This document shows positions 32,105-41,125 of a stretch of DNA of 64,000 nucleotides, one piece after another. The stretch lies in contig NZ_CP107551.1 of assembly GCF_025837095.1 (NCBI RefSeq), positions 4,086,668 to 4,150,667 on the forward strand. The letters run 5' to 3'. A program made the position numbers and the translations under genes. The stretch comes from Rhodococcus sp. Z13 (lineage in GTDB: Bacteria; Actinomycetota; Actinomycetes; Mycobacteriales; Mycobacteriaceae). Position 1 is the stretch's first letter. Every line of letters begins with the position of its first letter. The notes below the pieces were generated by a model. It had not been told where the DNA came from and made no database searches. It saw nothing but the letters and a program-made list of their open reading frames with translations.

Positions 32105-33622
32105 TCAGCGGACCTTGTCGAATCGGTCTGCGACGTCCTTGTACTCCTCGCGGATCGCCGTCTTCGACAGCTTGCCACTGGGGAGCCGCGGCAGGGGCTC
32201 GTCGCGGATCACAACGTAGCGCGGAACCTTGTAGTCGGCCATCAGCCGGTCGCAGTGCTCGATGATGGTGGCCTCGTCGACACCGCTCTCGACGGTGACG
32301 ATCGCGGCCGGGGTCTCACCGAAACGCTGGTCGGACGCCGCGATCACCGCGACCTCCTGGACGCCGGGGATCTCGCTGATGACGCGTTCGATCTCGACCG
32401 GCGAGACGTTGATGCCACCGGTGATGATCAGGTCCTTGAGCCGGTCGACGAACTTGACGCGACCCTCCGCGTCGCGGGTGCCGAGGTCGCCGCTGTGCAG
32501 CCAGCCGTCGCGCAGGGCGACCGCGGTGGACTCGGGGTCGTTCCAGTAACCGGGAGTCACGCCCGGGCCGCGGAGCAGGATCTCGCCTTCCTCGCCGGGT
32601 GCCGCCTCGGTGCCGTCCTCACGAACGACCTTGAGCTCGGTGAAGATCGAGCCGGAGCCGCAGGAGTCGGGATGGTCGAACGCCTCGGCGACGAGGGTGG
32701 CGGTGGCGACACCGCCGGCCTCGGTCATGCCGTAGATCTGGCGCAGCGCAACGCCCTTGTCGGCCCAGCGCTTCAGCAGCGCGGGGGCGACGGCGGCGCC
32801 GCCGACGATGGCGGTGCGCAGCGACGACAGGTCGGCCTTCTCGAATTCCGGGGACCGCGAAATCGCCTCGAAGATGAGCGGCACGCCGAAGATCGCCTGG
32901 ACGTTGTGCTCGCCGAGCAGCCGCGCGGCGCGGTTCGGGTCGAGTTCCTTCTCGACGACGAGGGTGCCACCGAGCACGGTGGTCATGATCAGACCCCACA
33001 CGAGACCCGGGGTGAACACCAGCGGGAGGACGAGCAGCGAGGTCGAGCCCGGACGGAAGCCCTCCTCGGTGAGGGTGGCCTCGAAGACGATGTTGAGCAG
33101 CGTCCGGTTGGTGCAGATGACGCCCTTCGACATGCCGGTGGAGCCGCTGGTGAACAGCACGGCGGTGGGCTCGTCGGGTTCGAGGTCGATGCGGAAGTCG
33201 TCCTGGTCGCCCTCGCGGAGCGGGGTGATGTCGGAGAACTCGACGATGTCGAAGGAGTTGCCGAGTGCCCGGGCGTCCTCGACGATTGTCGTGAACTCGT
33301 TCGGGATGAGGACCAGGCTCAGGCCCGAGTCGTCGGCGACCTTACGGAGTTCGGCCGGCTTGAACCGCGGGTTGAGCGGTACGAGCACAGCGCCGGCCTT
33401 GAGCACACCCAGGGCGACGACGGGCCAGGTCAGCGAGTTGGGGCCGAGCACGCCGACGCGCTGTCCGCGTTCGATGCCACGGTCGACGAGCGATCGTGCA
33501 ATGCGGCTGGACCAGTCCTGCAGTTCGCGGTAGGTGAGCGACTCGTCGGCGACGACGAGCGCCTTCTGCTCTCCCTTGGTCTTCGCCCACCAATGCAGGG
33601 CCGAACCGACAGTGGAAGCCAT
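32105..33622 (-). CDS. Acyl-CoA synthetase (AMP-forming)
   Basis: A 505-residue ANL ligase. P-loop FTSGSTGMSKGV near residue 165, YGMTEAGG, SGDLGTRD with VDRLKDLIITGG, and the C-terminal lysine in LPSGKLSKTA. It should activate the acid formed by the cluster's oxidation steps. ATG at 33622 is preceded by AAGGGAACCAAC. It is paralogous to the ligase at 54446, with the same length and similar C-terminal RYVVIRDEPLPR/RYVVFRDTPLPR segment, so the cluster has two acids or two stages to activate. Transcription starts from element B at 33806. Confidence 0.92.
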   Translation of the reverse strand: MASTVGSALHWWAKTKGEQKALVVADESLTYRELQDWSSRIARSLVDRGIERGQRVGVLGPNSLTWPVVALGVLKAGAVLVPLNPRFKPAELRKVADDSGLSLVLIPNEFTTIVEDARALGNSFDIVEFSDITPLREGDQDDFRIDLEPDEPTAVLFTSGSTGMSKGVICTNRTLLNIVFEATLTEEGFRPGSTSLLVLPLVFTPGLVWGLIMTTVLGGTLVVEKELDPNRAARLLGEHNVQAIFGVPLIFEAISRSPEFEKADLSSLRTAIVGGAAVAPALLKRWADKGVALRQIYGMTEAGGVATATLVAEAFDHPDSCGSGSIFTELKVVREDGTEAAPGEEGEILLRGPGVTPGYWNDPESTAVALRDGWLHSGDLGTRDAEGRVKFVDRLKDLIITGGINVSPVEIERVISEIPGVQEVAVIAASDQRFGETPAAIVTVESGVDEATIIEHCDRLMADYKVPRYVVIRDEPLPRLPSGKLSKTAIREEYKDVADRFDKVR

Positions 33623-33805
33623 GTTGGTTCCCTTTCGTGAGTCGCACCGGTATGTCGGCGCAGGGCTGATTCGGACGGGATGGCGTCTCATGACCGGTGC
33701 GTGAGTGTCACCGAATGGGACTGTTCGGCAACGTCTTCGAGGGGTGCACCGGGTCGGAGGCTGCCCTCGACTCCGTGATGCACACGGTAACCCGTCTTAC
33801 ATGAG

Positions 33806-33829
33806 ACGTCAATCATATTTTGTAAATTG
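33806..33829 (-). promoter_or_regulatory. Conserved operator/promoter element, copy B (acyl-CoA ligase-hydratase)
   Basis: Core CAATCATATTTTGTAAATTG preceded by ACGT on the plus strand, with the complement of a TTGACG -35 at 33807-33812 and TACCGT about 17 bases downstream on the minus strand. It differs from copy A only in the central four positions. Confidence 0.75.
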
Positions 33830-33869
33830 CTGTAACTCAGCACACAGATCGGCCGGGTGTGCTACATCG

Positions 33870-34832
33870 CTACAGGTCCAGGACGAGCTTCGGCGTCCGG
33901 CTGCGCGAGACGCAGATCATCATGCAGTCGTTCGCGGCCTGTTCGTCCCCGGTCAGGACCGAGTCGCGGTGATCGGGTTCACCGTCCACCACGGCCACCT
34001 CGCACGTGCCGCACGTGCCCTCCCGGCAGGAGAACGGCACGTCGACCCCGGACCGCAGAACGGCATCGAGCAGGGACTCGTCCGCCTGCACGGTCACACT
34101 GGTGCCGGACTGCACGAGTTCGACCTCGAAGACCCCGTCGACGGCGTCGGCGGGTCGTTCCTTGGCCGCGAAACGTTCGACGTGCAGGGTTATTCCGGGC
34201 CGCGTGCGGCATTCACCCTCGAGGGCCTGCAGGAGCGGTTCCGGCCCGCAGCAGTAGACAGCGGCACCCGCCAGCAGGGTGTCGAGCGCGCCGGCGAGAT
34301 CGAGGAGCCCGAACTCGTCCTGCGGCCTGATCTCCACGCGGTCGGGGTGACGGGCGGCGAGGTCGGCAGCGAACGCCATACTGTTGCGGGTACGCCCGCC
34401 GTACAGCAGCCGCCAGTCCGACCCCGCCGCGTCGGCCGCACGGAGCATCGGCAGGAGGGGCGTGATGCCGATGCCGCCGGCGACGAACAGGCAGGACGGG
34501 ACGGGTTCGAACCGGAAGTTGTTGCGCGGTCCGCCGATGCCGACGAGATCACCCACCTGCAGGTGGTCGTGCACCCATTTCGACCCGCCGCGGCCGTTCT
34601 CCTCGCGGAGGACCGCGACGGTCAGGCTCGTGCCGTCCTCGACGTCGCCGCACAGCGAGTACTGCCGCACCGTCGACGCGTCGACGACGAGGTCGATGTG
34701 TGAGCCGGGATCCCAGGCGGGGACGGGGTCTCCGTCCGGGTCCGCGAGCCGTACGGCCACGACACCGTCCGCGAGCACGTCCTTGCCGATCACCTGCAGC
34801 TTGCGGTGCTCGTCGGTGGGGGTTGCCGTCAT
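33870..34832 (-). CDS. Phthalate-dioxygenase-type reductase (FMN/FAD, NAD, [2Fe-2S])
   Basis: A 320-residue electron-transfer protein in the order flavin domain, nucleotide domain, plant-type ferredoxin. The flavin site is RQYSLCGDVEDG, the NAD site FVAGGIGITPLLPMLRAA, the nicotinamide contact YCCGPEPLLQALE, and the C-terminal [2Fe-2S] ligands are CREGTCGTC plus a later C (MMICVSRS). Such reductases feed Rieske oxygenases, and it is the only one in the cluster, so it probably serves both Rieske proteins at 41126 and 53191. ATG at 34832 fits family length; a GTG at 34859 is possible but lacks a ribosome binding site. It is divergent from the SDR at 34945. Confidence 0.9.
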   Translation of the reverse strand: MTATPTDEHRKLQVIGKDVLADGVVAVRLADPDGDPVPAWDPGSHIDLVVDASTVRQYSLCGDVEDGTSLTVAVLREENGRGGSKWVHDHLQVGDLVGIGGPRNNFRFEPVPSCLFVAGGIGITPLLPMLRAADAAGSDWRLLYGGRTRNSMAFAADLAARHPDRVEIRPQDEFGLLDLAGALDTLLAGAAVYCCGPEPLLQALEGECRTRPGITLHVERFAAKERPADAVDGVFEVELVQSGTSVTVQADESLLDAVLRSGVDVPFSCREGTCGTCEVAVVDGEPDHRDSVLTGDEQAANDCMMICVSRSRTPKLVLDL

Positions 34833-34944
34833 CGGTGTCTCGATTCTTCCGGACTTCACGTGCCGTGTAATCTTATGTAATTAGTTTTACGGCGCGCAAC
34901 AGTCGGGTGGGAACCACCATCGCGACAGCTCAGGAGAAACCCCG

Positions 34945-35736
34945 ATGACCTCGACAGACATTGCCCCCGAGACCGATTCGGTACTCGACCTGTTCCGGCT
35001 CGACGGCCGCGTCGCCGTCGTCACGGGTGCCGGTAGCGGGCTGGGAGCCGGTTTCGTACGCGCCCTCGCGGAGGCCGGCGCCGACGTCGTCGTCGCGGCA
35101 CGTCGACGCGACCGGCTCGAGGCCGTCGCCGCCGCGGTCGAGGAGACCGGACGCCGATGCCTCGTCGTTCCCACCGACGTCACCGACCCCGAACAGTGCG
35201 ATGCCCTGGCTCGCGCCGCGGTCGAGGAGTTCGGCCGGCTCGACATCCTCGTCAACAATGCCGGTATCACCCATGCCGCGCCGGCGACGCGGGAACGCCC
35301 CGAGGACTTCCGGTCCGTGCTCGACGTGAACCTGATGGGCAGCTACTGGGCCGCGCAGGCGTGCGCCCGGGTGATGGAACCGGGCTCGAGCATCGTCAAC
35401 GTGTCGAGCATGCTCGGCCTGGTCAAGTCGGTTCTCCCCCAGGCCGCCTACGCCGCGAGCAAGGCCGGTCTGATCGGGCTGACCCGCGACCTGTCGCACC
35501 AGTGGGCACAACGCAAGGGGATCCGGGTCAACGCCGTCGCTCCCGGCTTCGTCGAAACGGACATGATCTCGGAGATGGGCGACGACACGCTCGCGGAGTT
35601 CCTGCGTGGTAGTTCGTTGGGCCGCACCGCCACCCAGCGCGAGATCGACGCCGCCGTGATCTTCCTGGCGAGTCCGGCCTCCGGATACGTCACCGGTTCT
35701 ACGCTCGCTGTGGACGGCGGCACATCCGGCCACTGA
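34945..35736 (+). CDS. Short-chain dehydrogenase/reductase
   Basis: A 263-residue classical SDR. Cofactor motif VVTGAGSGLGAGF, NNAG motif LDILVNNAGITHA, catalytic Ser in VNVSSMLG and YAASKAG with Tyr and Lys, and the C-terminal VTGSTLAVDGGTSGH. An Arg pair after the second strand (AARRRDRLEAV) suggests NADP preference. A divergent promoter region with the AT-rich stretch at 34867-34892 separates it from the reductase. The alpha/beta hydrolase follows 29 bp later and is likely co-transcribed. Confidence 0.9.
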   Translation: MTSTDIAPETDSVLDLFRLDGRVAVVTGAGSGLGAGFVRALAEAGADVVVAARRRDRLEAVAAAVEETGRRCLVVPTDVTDPEQCDALARAAVEEFGRLDILVNNAGITHAAPATRERPEDFRSVLDVNLMGSYWAAQACARVMEPGSSIVNVSSMLGLVKSVLPQAAYAASKAGLIGLTRDLSHQWAQRKGIRVNAVAPGFVETDMISEMGDDTLAEFLRGSSLGRTATQREIDAAVIFLASPASGYVTGSTLAVDGGTSGH

Positions 35737-35765
35737 ACACCCGAACCCACGAGGGGACTCGACAC

Positions 35766-36635
35766 ATGACCGTCACCACCGAGACCGTGCACCTGCCGGG
35801 CGACGGGCTGCGCCTGACCGCCGATCTGTGGAGGCCCGACCCGTCCGGCGGACACAACGGGACCGTGCTGCTCCTGCACGGCGGCGGCCAGACCCGGCAC
35901 TCGTGGCAACGCACCGGCGGCCGTCTCGCCGAACACGGCTGGCGGGCGTACACGATCGATGCGCGCGGCCACGGGGACAGCGAGTGGGCCGCCGACGGCG
36001 ACTACTCCCCCGATGCCCACGCCCGCGACATCCGGGCGGTCACCGACTTCCTCGGCGAAGCTCCCGTCCTGGTGGGTGCATCCATGGGTGGTCTGGCCTC
36101 GCTCGTCGCCGCGGGGGAACATCCCGGGCTCGCCCGCGCCCTGGTCCTGGTGGACATCACCCCCAAGGCCGAACCGAACGGCATCACCCGGATCACCGAG
36201 TTCATGCGCGCCGGACTGGACGGCTTCGACAGCCTCGACGACGTGCTCGAGGCGGTGATCGCGTACAACCCGAACCGCCGGCGCCCGCCCCGCAAGGAGG
36301 GGCTGCGCAAGAACCTGCGCCACCGCGACGGCCGGTGGTACTGGCACTGGGATCCGCGGCTGCTCTCCGACCGCGAGAAGCTGATCGCGACGGAGATCGC
36401 CCGGGAGGAACGCGCCCGGGCCGCCGCCCGCGCCGTCACCGTCCCCACCCTGCTGATCCGCGGCGCCCAGTCCGACGTGGTCAGCGACGAGGGCGCGAAC
36501 GAACTGCTCGACCTGATTCCCGGGGCGCGGCTCGTCGACGTGAGCGGGGCCGGCCACATGGTCAGCGGCGACGACAACGACGTGCTCAGCAGGGGCCTGA
36601 TCGAGTTCCTCGACGAGGCGGTTCTCACGTCCTGA
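35766..36635 (+). CDS. Alpha/beta hydrolase
   Basis: A 289-residue hydrolase. The nucleophile elbow is GASMGG (Ser near residue 105), the oxyanion loop LLLHGGGQTRHSW is near residue 38, and the last part contains LIRGAQSDVVSDEGAN with the acid and VSGAGHMVSGDDND with the catalytic His. It could hydrolyse an ester, lactone or carbon-carbon bond; with Rieske and P450 oxidation in the cluster, a lactone or thioester is plausible but unproven. A TetR gene follows 65 bp downstream on the same strand. Confidence 0.88.
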   Translation: MTVTTETVHLPGDGLRLTADLWRPDPSGGHNGTVLLLHGGGQTRHSWQRTGGRLAEHGWRAYTIDARGHGDSEWAADGDYSPDAHARDIRAVTDFLGEAPVLVGASMGGLASLVAAGEHPGLARALVLVDITPKAEPNGITRITEFMRAGLDGFDSLDDVLEAVIAYNPNRRRPPRKEGLRKNLRHRDGRWYWHWDPRLLSDREKLIATEIAREERARAAARAVTVPTLLIRGAQSDVVSDEGANELLDLIPGARLVDVSGAGHMVSGDDNDVLSRGLIEFLDEAVLTS

Positions 36636-36700
36636 CGAGCCCGGAGCGGGAGTCGATACCATTCCAGGCAGCCCGCCCACGTACCAGCCGAAAGCGAGAC

Positions 36701-37330
36701 ATGGCCCGACCGTCGAAACCGCTAATCAGTCGCGCGGCCGCGGTGGCCGCATCCATCGAGATCATCGATTCCGAAGGGCTCGAGGCCTTCAGCCTGCCGC
36801 GTCTCGCGAAGCATCTCGGGGTGCGAGCCCCCTCGCTCTACCACCATTTCTCCGACAAGTCGGAGATCCTCTCCGCGGTCGCCCGGCAGATCGCCGGTGC
36901 GGGGCCGATGCCGCGGCGCAAGCCCGGACCGGACTGGCCCGAGTACTTCGTGACGCTCAGCCTCAACCTGCGTCGATCGATCCTCAAGCACCGCAACGCG
37001 GCACCGATCCTGCTGCAGTACCTTCCACGCGACGTGCTCATCGGCACCTACGAGGAGACCGCCGCCTTCCTGGAGGCGTCGGGGGTTCCCGCGCGGCTGC
37101 ACGTGCAGATCCTGGACGGCATGGAGCGTCTGACGCTCGGCGCGGTGCTCACCGAGGCGATGCGCCCGCCGAGCACGAAGTCGACGATCTTCCCGAACGT
37201 CGACCCCGAGTCCCAGCCGATGCTCGCGCGGGCCCTCACCGAGAACGAGATGACCTCGAAGCAGCTGTTCGAGGAGATGATCCGCAGCTTCCTGTACGGC
37301 GTGATGCGCAACGAGGACGGCACCGAGTAG
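36701..37330 (+). CDS. TetR-family regulator (paralogue of the TetR at 56038)
   Basis: A 209-residue TetR with TetR_C-type ligand domain. The DNA-binding helices are LPRLAKHLGVRAPSLYHHFS around residues 31-50. Shared blocks with the TetR at 56038 include the SL-R-A-LxVRxPSLYxHFxDxSEIL region and RRSILKHRNAAPILL, comparable to RSTLLRHPNVVPVVF. The two form the second paralogous regulator pair of the cluster and are the natural candidates for the 17-bp CCTA-N7-TAGG motif. The reading frame ends close to a bidirectional hairpin. Confidence 0.88.
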   Translation: MARPSKPLISRAAAVAASIEIIDSEGLEAFSLPRLAKHLGVRAPSLYHHFSDKSEILSAVARQIAGAGPMPRRKPGPDWPEYFVTLSLNLRRSILKHRNAAPILLQYLPRDVLIGTYEETAAFLEASGVPARLHVQILDGMERLTLGAVLTEAMRPPSTKSTIFPNVDPESQPMLARALTENEMTSKQLFEEMIRSFLYGVMRNEDGTE

Positions 37331-37371
37331 CCCTCACGAGGACGGCACCGAGCGGCCGTGTCCCGGATGCA

Positions 37372-37405
37372 CAACGGGGCCTCGCGAGATCGCGAGGCCC
37401 CGTTG
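37372..37405. terminator. Bidirectional terminator between TetR and aldehyde dehydrogenase genes
   Basis: Perfect 16-bp inverted repeat CAACGGGGCCTCGCGA with its complement around a two-base centre, followed by CTCTTCC. It lies 41 bp past the plus-strand TetR stop and 22 bp past the minus-strand dehydrogenase stop, serving both. Confidence 0.85.
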
Positions 37406-37427
37406 CTCTTCCACCCCCGTGGAGTCC

Positions 37428-38915
37428 CTATGCAGGCATGTGCACGGTCTTGATCTCGAAGAACTCCTTGAGTCCCTCGGGGCCACCCTCACGGCCGATG
37501 CCCGACTGCTTGTAACCGCCGAACGGCAGCGAGAAGTCCATGGCCGAGGTGTTGACGCTGATCGTACCCGTGCGGATGCGGCGGGCGATCTCGTAACCGT
37601 GGTCGATGTCCTCGGTGTAGACGGCGCCGGACAGGCCGTAGATCGAGTTGTTCGCGATCGCGATCGCGTCCTCCTCGTCCTCGTAGGTGATCAGCGAGAA
37701 GACCGGGCCGAAGACCTCCTCTTGAGCGATCCGCGAGTCGGGATCGACACCGTCGAGCAGGGTCGGCGCGACGAAGAAGCCCTTCTCCAGGCCCTCGGGG
37801 ACGCCACCGCCGAGCACGACCTTCGCGCCGTCCTCCTTCGCGATGTCGATGTAGCCGAGCACCCGCTGCTGGTGGTGCTTGGTGGCGAGGGGGCCGAGGA
37901 AGTTCGTGGGCTCCCAAGGATTGCCCAGCGGCAGAGAGCCGTAGGCGGCCTTGAGTGCCTCGAGCACCTCGTCGTGGCGCTTCTTCGACACGAGGATGCG
38001 GGTGAGCGCGATGCAGGCCTGGCCGGACTGCAGGCAGCCACCCATGGGTAGGGTCTGCAGGACGTGGTTCAGGTCCGCGTCGTCGAGGATGATCGCTGCG
38101 GACTTGCCGCCGAGCTCGAGCGACACACGGGCGATGCGTTCACTCGCGAGGGCTGCGATGCGGCGGCCCGCGGCGGTGCTGCCCGTGAAGGTGATGTGGT
38201 CGACATCGGGGTTGGTGACGAGGGTCTCGGAGACCTCACGGTCGGCGCACAGCACGCTCACGACGCCCTCGGGGATGCGTCCCTGCTCGACGAGTTCGGC
38301 GACGACGTCGGCGAACACGCACGGCGACAGCGGCGCGTCCGGGGCCGTCTTGAGCACGACCGAGCAGCCGGCGACGAGAGCCGGGGCCAGCTTGAAAGCG
38401 ATGTTCCCGATCGGGCCGTTCCAGGGGATGATCGCCGCGACGACGCCCGTGGGCTCCTTCACGATGCGGGAGACCCCGCCGCCCATCCGGGGGCGTTCCT
38501 CGAACGTGGAGACGTTGCGGGCGACCTCGGCGACCGCGCGGAAGAGTCCGCCGATCATCTGCTGGGTCTGGTGGCTGACACCGACCGGGACACCGACCTC
38601 GGCGACGCCGATGGCGGTCAGTTCCTCGAATCGTGCCTGGAGTCCGTCGGCGATGGCGTCGATGACGGTGGCGCGTTCCTCCATGGTCTTCGACGCCCAT
38701 TCGCCCTTGTCGAAGGATTCGCGGGCGGCCGCGACGGCGCGGGCGACGTCCTCGGCGGTGGCGGTGCGCACACGGGCGACACGCTGCTCGCTGAACGAGT
38801 CGACGACGTCGACCCACTCGTTACCGGTGGACTCGACCCAGCGGCCTCCGATGAAGACCTTGTCGCGGTCGGCGAAGGTCGGGACCGTGGGGGTCGCCGC
38901 TTCGGTGGTGGTCAT
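37428..38915 (-). CDS. Aldehyde dehydrogenase family protein
   Basis: A 495-residue NAD(P)-dependent aldehyde dehydrogenase. Catalytic Cys301 in SGQACIALTR, general-base Glu267 in ELGGKSAAI, Asn166 in IIPWNGPIGN and the cofactor turn FTGSTAAGRRI. It converts an aldehyde to an acid, most likely the product of the mycofactocin-coupled dehydrogenase encoded 19 bp upstream in the same operon. It is distinct from the second aldehyde dehydrogenase at 47195 (different Cys context), so at least two aldehydes or two pathway branches are handled. Confidence 0.92.
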   Translation of the reverse strand: MTTTEAATPTVPTFADRDKVFIGGRWVESTGNEWVDVVDSFSEQRVARVRTATAEDVARAVAAARESFDKGEWASKTMEERATVIDAIADGLQARFEELTAIGVAEVGVPVGVSHQTQQMIGGLFRAVAEVARNVSTFEERPRMGGGVSRIVKEPTGVVAAIIPWNGPIGNIAFKLAPALVAGCSVVLKTAPDAPLSPCVFADVVAELVEQGRIPEGVVSVLCADREVSETLVTNPDVDHITFTGSTAAGRRIAALASERIARVSLELGGKSAAIILDDADLNHVLQTLPMGGCLQSGQACIALTRILVSKKRHDEVLEALKAAYGSLPLGNPWEPTNFLGPLATKHHQQRVLGYIDIAKEDGAKVVLGGGVPEGLEKGFFVAPTLLDGVDPDSRIAQEEVFGPVFSLITYEDEEDAIAIANNSIYGLSGAVYTEDIDHGYEIARRIRTGTISVNTSAMDFSLPFGGYKQSGIGREGGPEGLKEFFEIKTVHMPA

Positions 38916-38934
38916 GTGCGAAAGCTCCTTCGGT

Positions 38935-39759
38935 TCAGCGGATGTTGTAGCCGGCGTCGACGGGGAAGGTGACCCCGGTGACGTAGCGCGCCTCGTCGGA
39001 GGCGAGGTAGACGATCGCGTTGCTGATGTCCTCGGCCTCGATCAGTTCGACCGGCATGGGGTTCTTGTACGACTCGTCCGCGGCCACCTCGGGGTTGGCG
39101 GTGAGGAATTCGGCGTACTCGGCGTTGGCCACCATGGGGGTGTTCACGCCGGTGGGGTGGATGGTGTTGACGCGGATCCGGTGCGGGGCAAGTTGCTTCG
39201 CGTAGATCCGCATGAGGCCCACCACGCCGTGCTTGGCGGCGGTGTAGCCGACCTGACCGGGGAAGGTGTTCAGGCCGATGCTCGTCAGGCCCGCAGCGGA
39301 GCTGGTGATGATGATGGACCCGCCCTCGCCGCGTTCGACGAGCCCGGGCACGGTCACCTCGAGCACGTGCCACACGCCGGTGAGCATCGTGTCGATGGCG
39401 TCGTGCCAGGCCTGACGCTGGTCGCCCGGTCCGATGACGGGCATGATCCCGGCGTTGGGGAGCACGATGTCGACCTTGCCGAACTCGGCGATGCCGGCGT
39501 CGTAGGCGCGCTGGACGTCGTCGAGGTTACGGACGTCGCCCACCGAGGTGACGATCCGTCCGCCGGCCTTCTCCACCAGGCGGGCCGTCTCGTCGAGATC
39601 CTCCTTGGTGGCCATCGGATAGAAGACGGTGGGGATCTGGTCGCAGATGTCCATCGCGATGATGGACGCGCCTTCCTCCGCGAGCCGGACGGCGTGCGAC
39701 CGCCCCTGGCCACGAGCCGCACCGGTGATGAACGCGACCTTTCCGTCGAGTCGACCCAT
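38935..39759 (-). CDS. Mycofactocin-coupled SDR family alcohol dehydrogenase
   Basis: A 274-residue SDR of the subfamily that holds NAD tightly and passes electrons to the peptide cofactor mycofactocin. The cofactor motif is ITGAARGQGRSHAVRLAEEG, followed by the subfamily-specific insertion after the second strand (AMDICDQIPTVFYPMATKED and LDETARLVE). NNAG is replaced by LPNAG, the catalytic pair is YTAAK and the end is VTGVTFPVDAGYNIR. Carveol dehydrogenase of Rhodococcus is a known member, which hints at terpenoid-like alcohols. ATG 39759 is preceded by GGAGAGG. The operon promoter carries a CCTA-N7-TAGG site at 39879. Confidence 0.9.
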   Translation of the reverse strand: MGRLDGKVAFITGAARGQGRSHAVRLAEEGASIIAMDICDQIPTVFYPMATKEDLDETARLVEKAGGRIVTSVGDVRNLDDVQRAYDAGIAEFGKVDIVLPNAGIMPVIGPGDQRQAWHDAIDTMLTGVWHVLEVTVPGLVERGEGGSIIITSSAAGLTSIGLNTFPGQVGYTAAKHGVVGLMRIYAKQLAPHRIRVNTIHPTGVNTPMVANAEYAEFLTANPEVAADESYKNPMPVELIEAEDISNAIVYLASDEARYVTGVTFPVDAGYNIR

Positions 39760-39878
39760 GAATTTTCCTCTCCGAAGGGATGTCTCGCGCGCAGATGCAC
39801 GGAGCGTTCGAGAAGGGCACCGTGTGATCGCGGTGCGAACCGGCCACCGTTCGTGTGAGCCGCAACACAAAGATAGCG

Positions 39879-39895
39879 ACCTACAGCCTTTAGGT
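39879..39895. promoter_or_regulatory. 17-bp palindromic motif, copy 1 (SDR-aldehyde dehydrogenase operon)
   Basis: ACCTA-CAGCCTT-TAGGT: a perfect 5-bp inverted repeat with 7 bases between the arms, 120 bp upstream of the mycofactocin-coupled SDR. The best-conserved copy of a motif found at five intergenic sites in the cluster. Confidence 0.7.
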
Positions 39896-39929
39896 CAACA
39901 CCTGACAGAAAGCGTTTTTCGTAAAGCAG

Positions 39930-40922
39930 TCAACGCTGGAAGCCGGGGACCCCCACCCACTCCCCGACCTGGAAGCACGAGTGCTCCTCCTCCTGCTCGA
40001 ACCACATGAGCCGGCACATCCGCACCGCCGCAGCGTTGTCCGGATCGATGCGCATCAATCCGATCTGGGCACCGGCGCCCCGCAGCATCCCGAGCGCCGC
40101 GGTGAGCAACCCGGTGCCGAGCCCCGCTCCGCGGACGGCGTCGGTGAGGACGAGCGCCCGGATCCACGCGGCCCGCAGCTCGAGATGCGTCGACAGCACG
40201 GGGTCGTACCAGACGAATCCGGCGGGCTTGCCGGACGCGTCTTCGGCGACGACGACATGCCCGTCCCCGAGCCGGATCTCGTCGAGGAGTCGCTCGCGCT
40301 GCACCGCCGGGAGCGAGGACGCGTCGAGCACGCGGTCGATCACCTCGCGCGCCGCGGGATCTCCGAGCGCGAGGGGTGCACCGATCGCGGCGTCGCCGAA
40401 CTCCGCGACGGGCTCCAACGGATGGGCGAACGGCCCGGACAGGTGCCGGAAGATCGTCCACAACCGCCCGGCGGTCCGGATGCCGAACCGCCGGGCGAGG
40501 CGGTCGGCGGCGGGGTGGGTGCTGTACGCCCAGCAGCGGAGGGCGTGCGCGCCGGTCCCCTGCCAGCCGCCCTCGGCGGCAGTGTCCAGGTCCATCTCCT
40601 CCACCAGCGTGGTGGCGACACCGCGGGAGCGGTAGTCGGGATGCACGACGAACTGCACCGTGCCGTACCCCTCGGCGTCGACCTTCAGATGCAGATAGGC
40701 CACGATCACCAGCGGGGCGTCCTCGCGCGCGCTCAGATCGCGCCGCGCCTTGACCGGGAGGTGGAAGACCTTCCCGCTGCCGTCGGATGCGGCGGTGACG
40801 TCCGCGGGGTGGATCCGCGAGAAGCCCGCCTCGTCGTCGAATCCGGCGGCCGTGGCGACGAGATCCAGAACCTCGTCCCGATCCTCCGGTTCCAGTTCCG
40901 GGTACCACCGATACGAGATCAT
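39930..40922 (-). CDS. Two-domain GNAT acetyltransferase (MshD-like)
   Basis: A 330-residue protein with two tandem GNAT folds, an arrangement known from mycothiol synthase. The N-terminal acetyl-CoA site is VVHPDYRSRGVATTLVEEM; the C-terminal one is ALVLTDAVRGAGLGTGLLTA, with RIDPDNAAAVRMCRLMWF typical of the last strands. A basic activity would be acetylation of an amine or thiol, but why a catabolic cluster needs it is unclear. A shorter relative lies beside the other Rieske gene. The gene is divergent from the Rieske oxygenase at 41126 across about 200 bp containing motif copy 2. Confidence 0.82.
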   Translation of the reverse strand: MISYRWYPELEPEDRDEVLDLVATAAGFDDEAGFSRIHPADVTAASDGSGKVFHLPVKARRDLSAREDAPLVIVAYLHLKVDAEGYGTVQFVVHPDYRSRGVATTLVEEMDLDTAAEGGWQGTGAHALRCWAYSTHPAADRLARRFGIRTAGRLWTIFRHLSGPFAHPLEPVAEFGDAAIGAPLALGDPAAREVIDRVLDASSLPAVQRERLLDEIRLGDGHVVVAEDASGKPAGFVWYDPVLSTHLELRAAWIRALVLTDAVRGAGLGTGLLTAALGMLRGAGAQIGLMRIDPDNAAAVRMCRLMWFEQEEEHSCFQVGEWVGVPGFQR

Positions 40923-41030
40923 CCGTTCGCTCCTCCTCTGCCGGTAGACGGCCTGAATCTAATGGTCATCGGTATTCCGGGGCAATCACCGGAACACGTC
41001 TCGCACACCCTTCCGAGGGTTTACACTAAA

Positions 41031-41047
41031 ACCTACATCAGTTAGAT
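41031..41047. promoter_or_regulatory. 17-bp palindromic motif, copy 2 (divergent GNAT / Rieske genes)
   Basis: ACCTA-CATCAGT-TAGAT, matching the motif with one arm mismatch, in an AT-rich stretch between the GNAT gene (start 40922, minus) and the Rieske gene (start 41126, plus). It could control both directions. Confidence 0.65.
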
Positions 41048-41125
41048 TTAGGCCGACGATCCGAACGACAGCCGAAGATGTGGCCGCCCCGGCGACGCTT
41101 CAGCACGACTCTGGAGGACAGCCCC

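Noticed and set aside
34860-34900. AT-rich stretch between the reductase and SDR genes considered as another copy of either cluster motif
   Set aside because: TCTTA-TGTAAT-TAGTT has a 6-base rather than 7-base spacer and poor arms; CAAT/ATTG ends are absent. Left as an unassigned promoter region.
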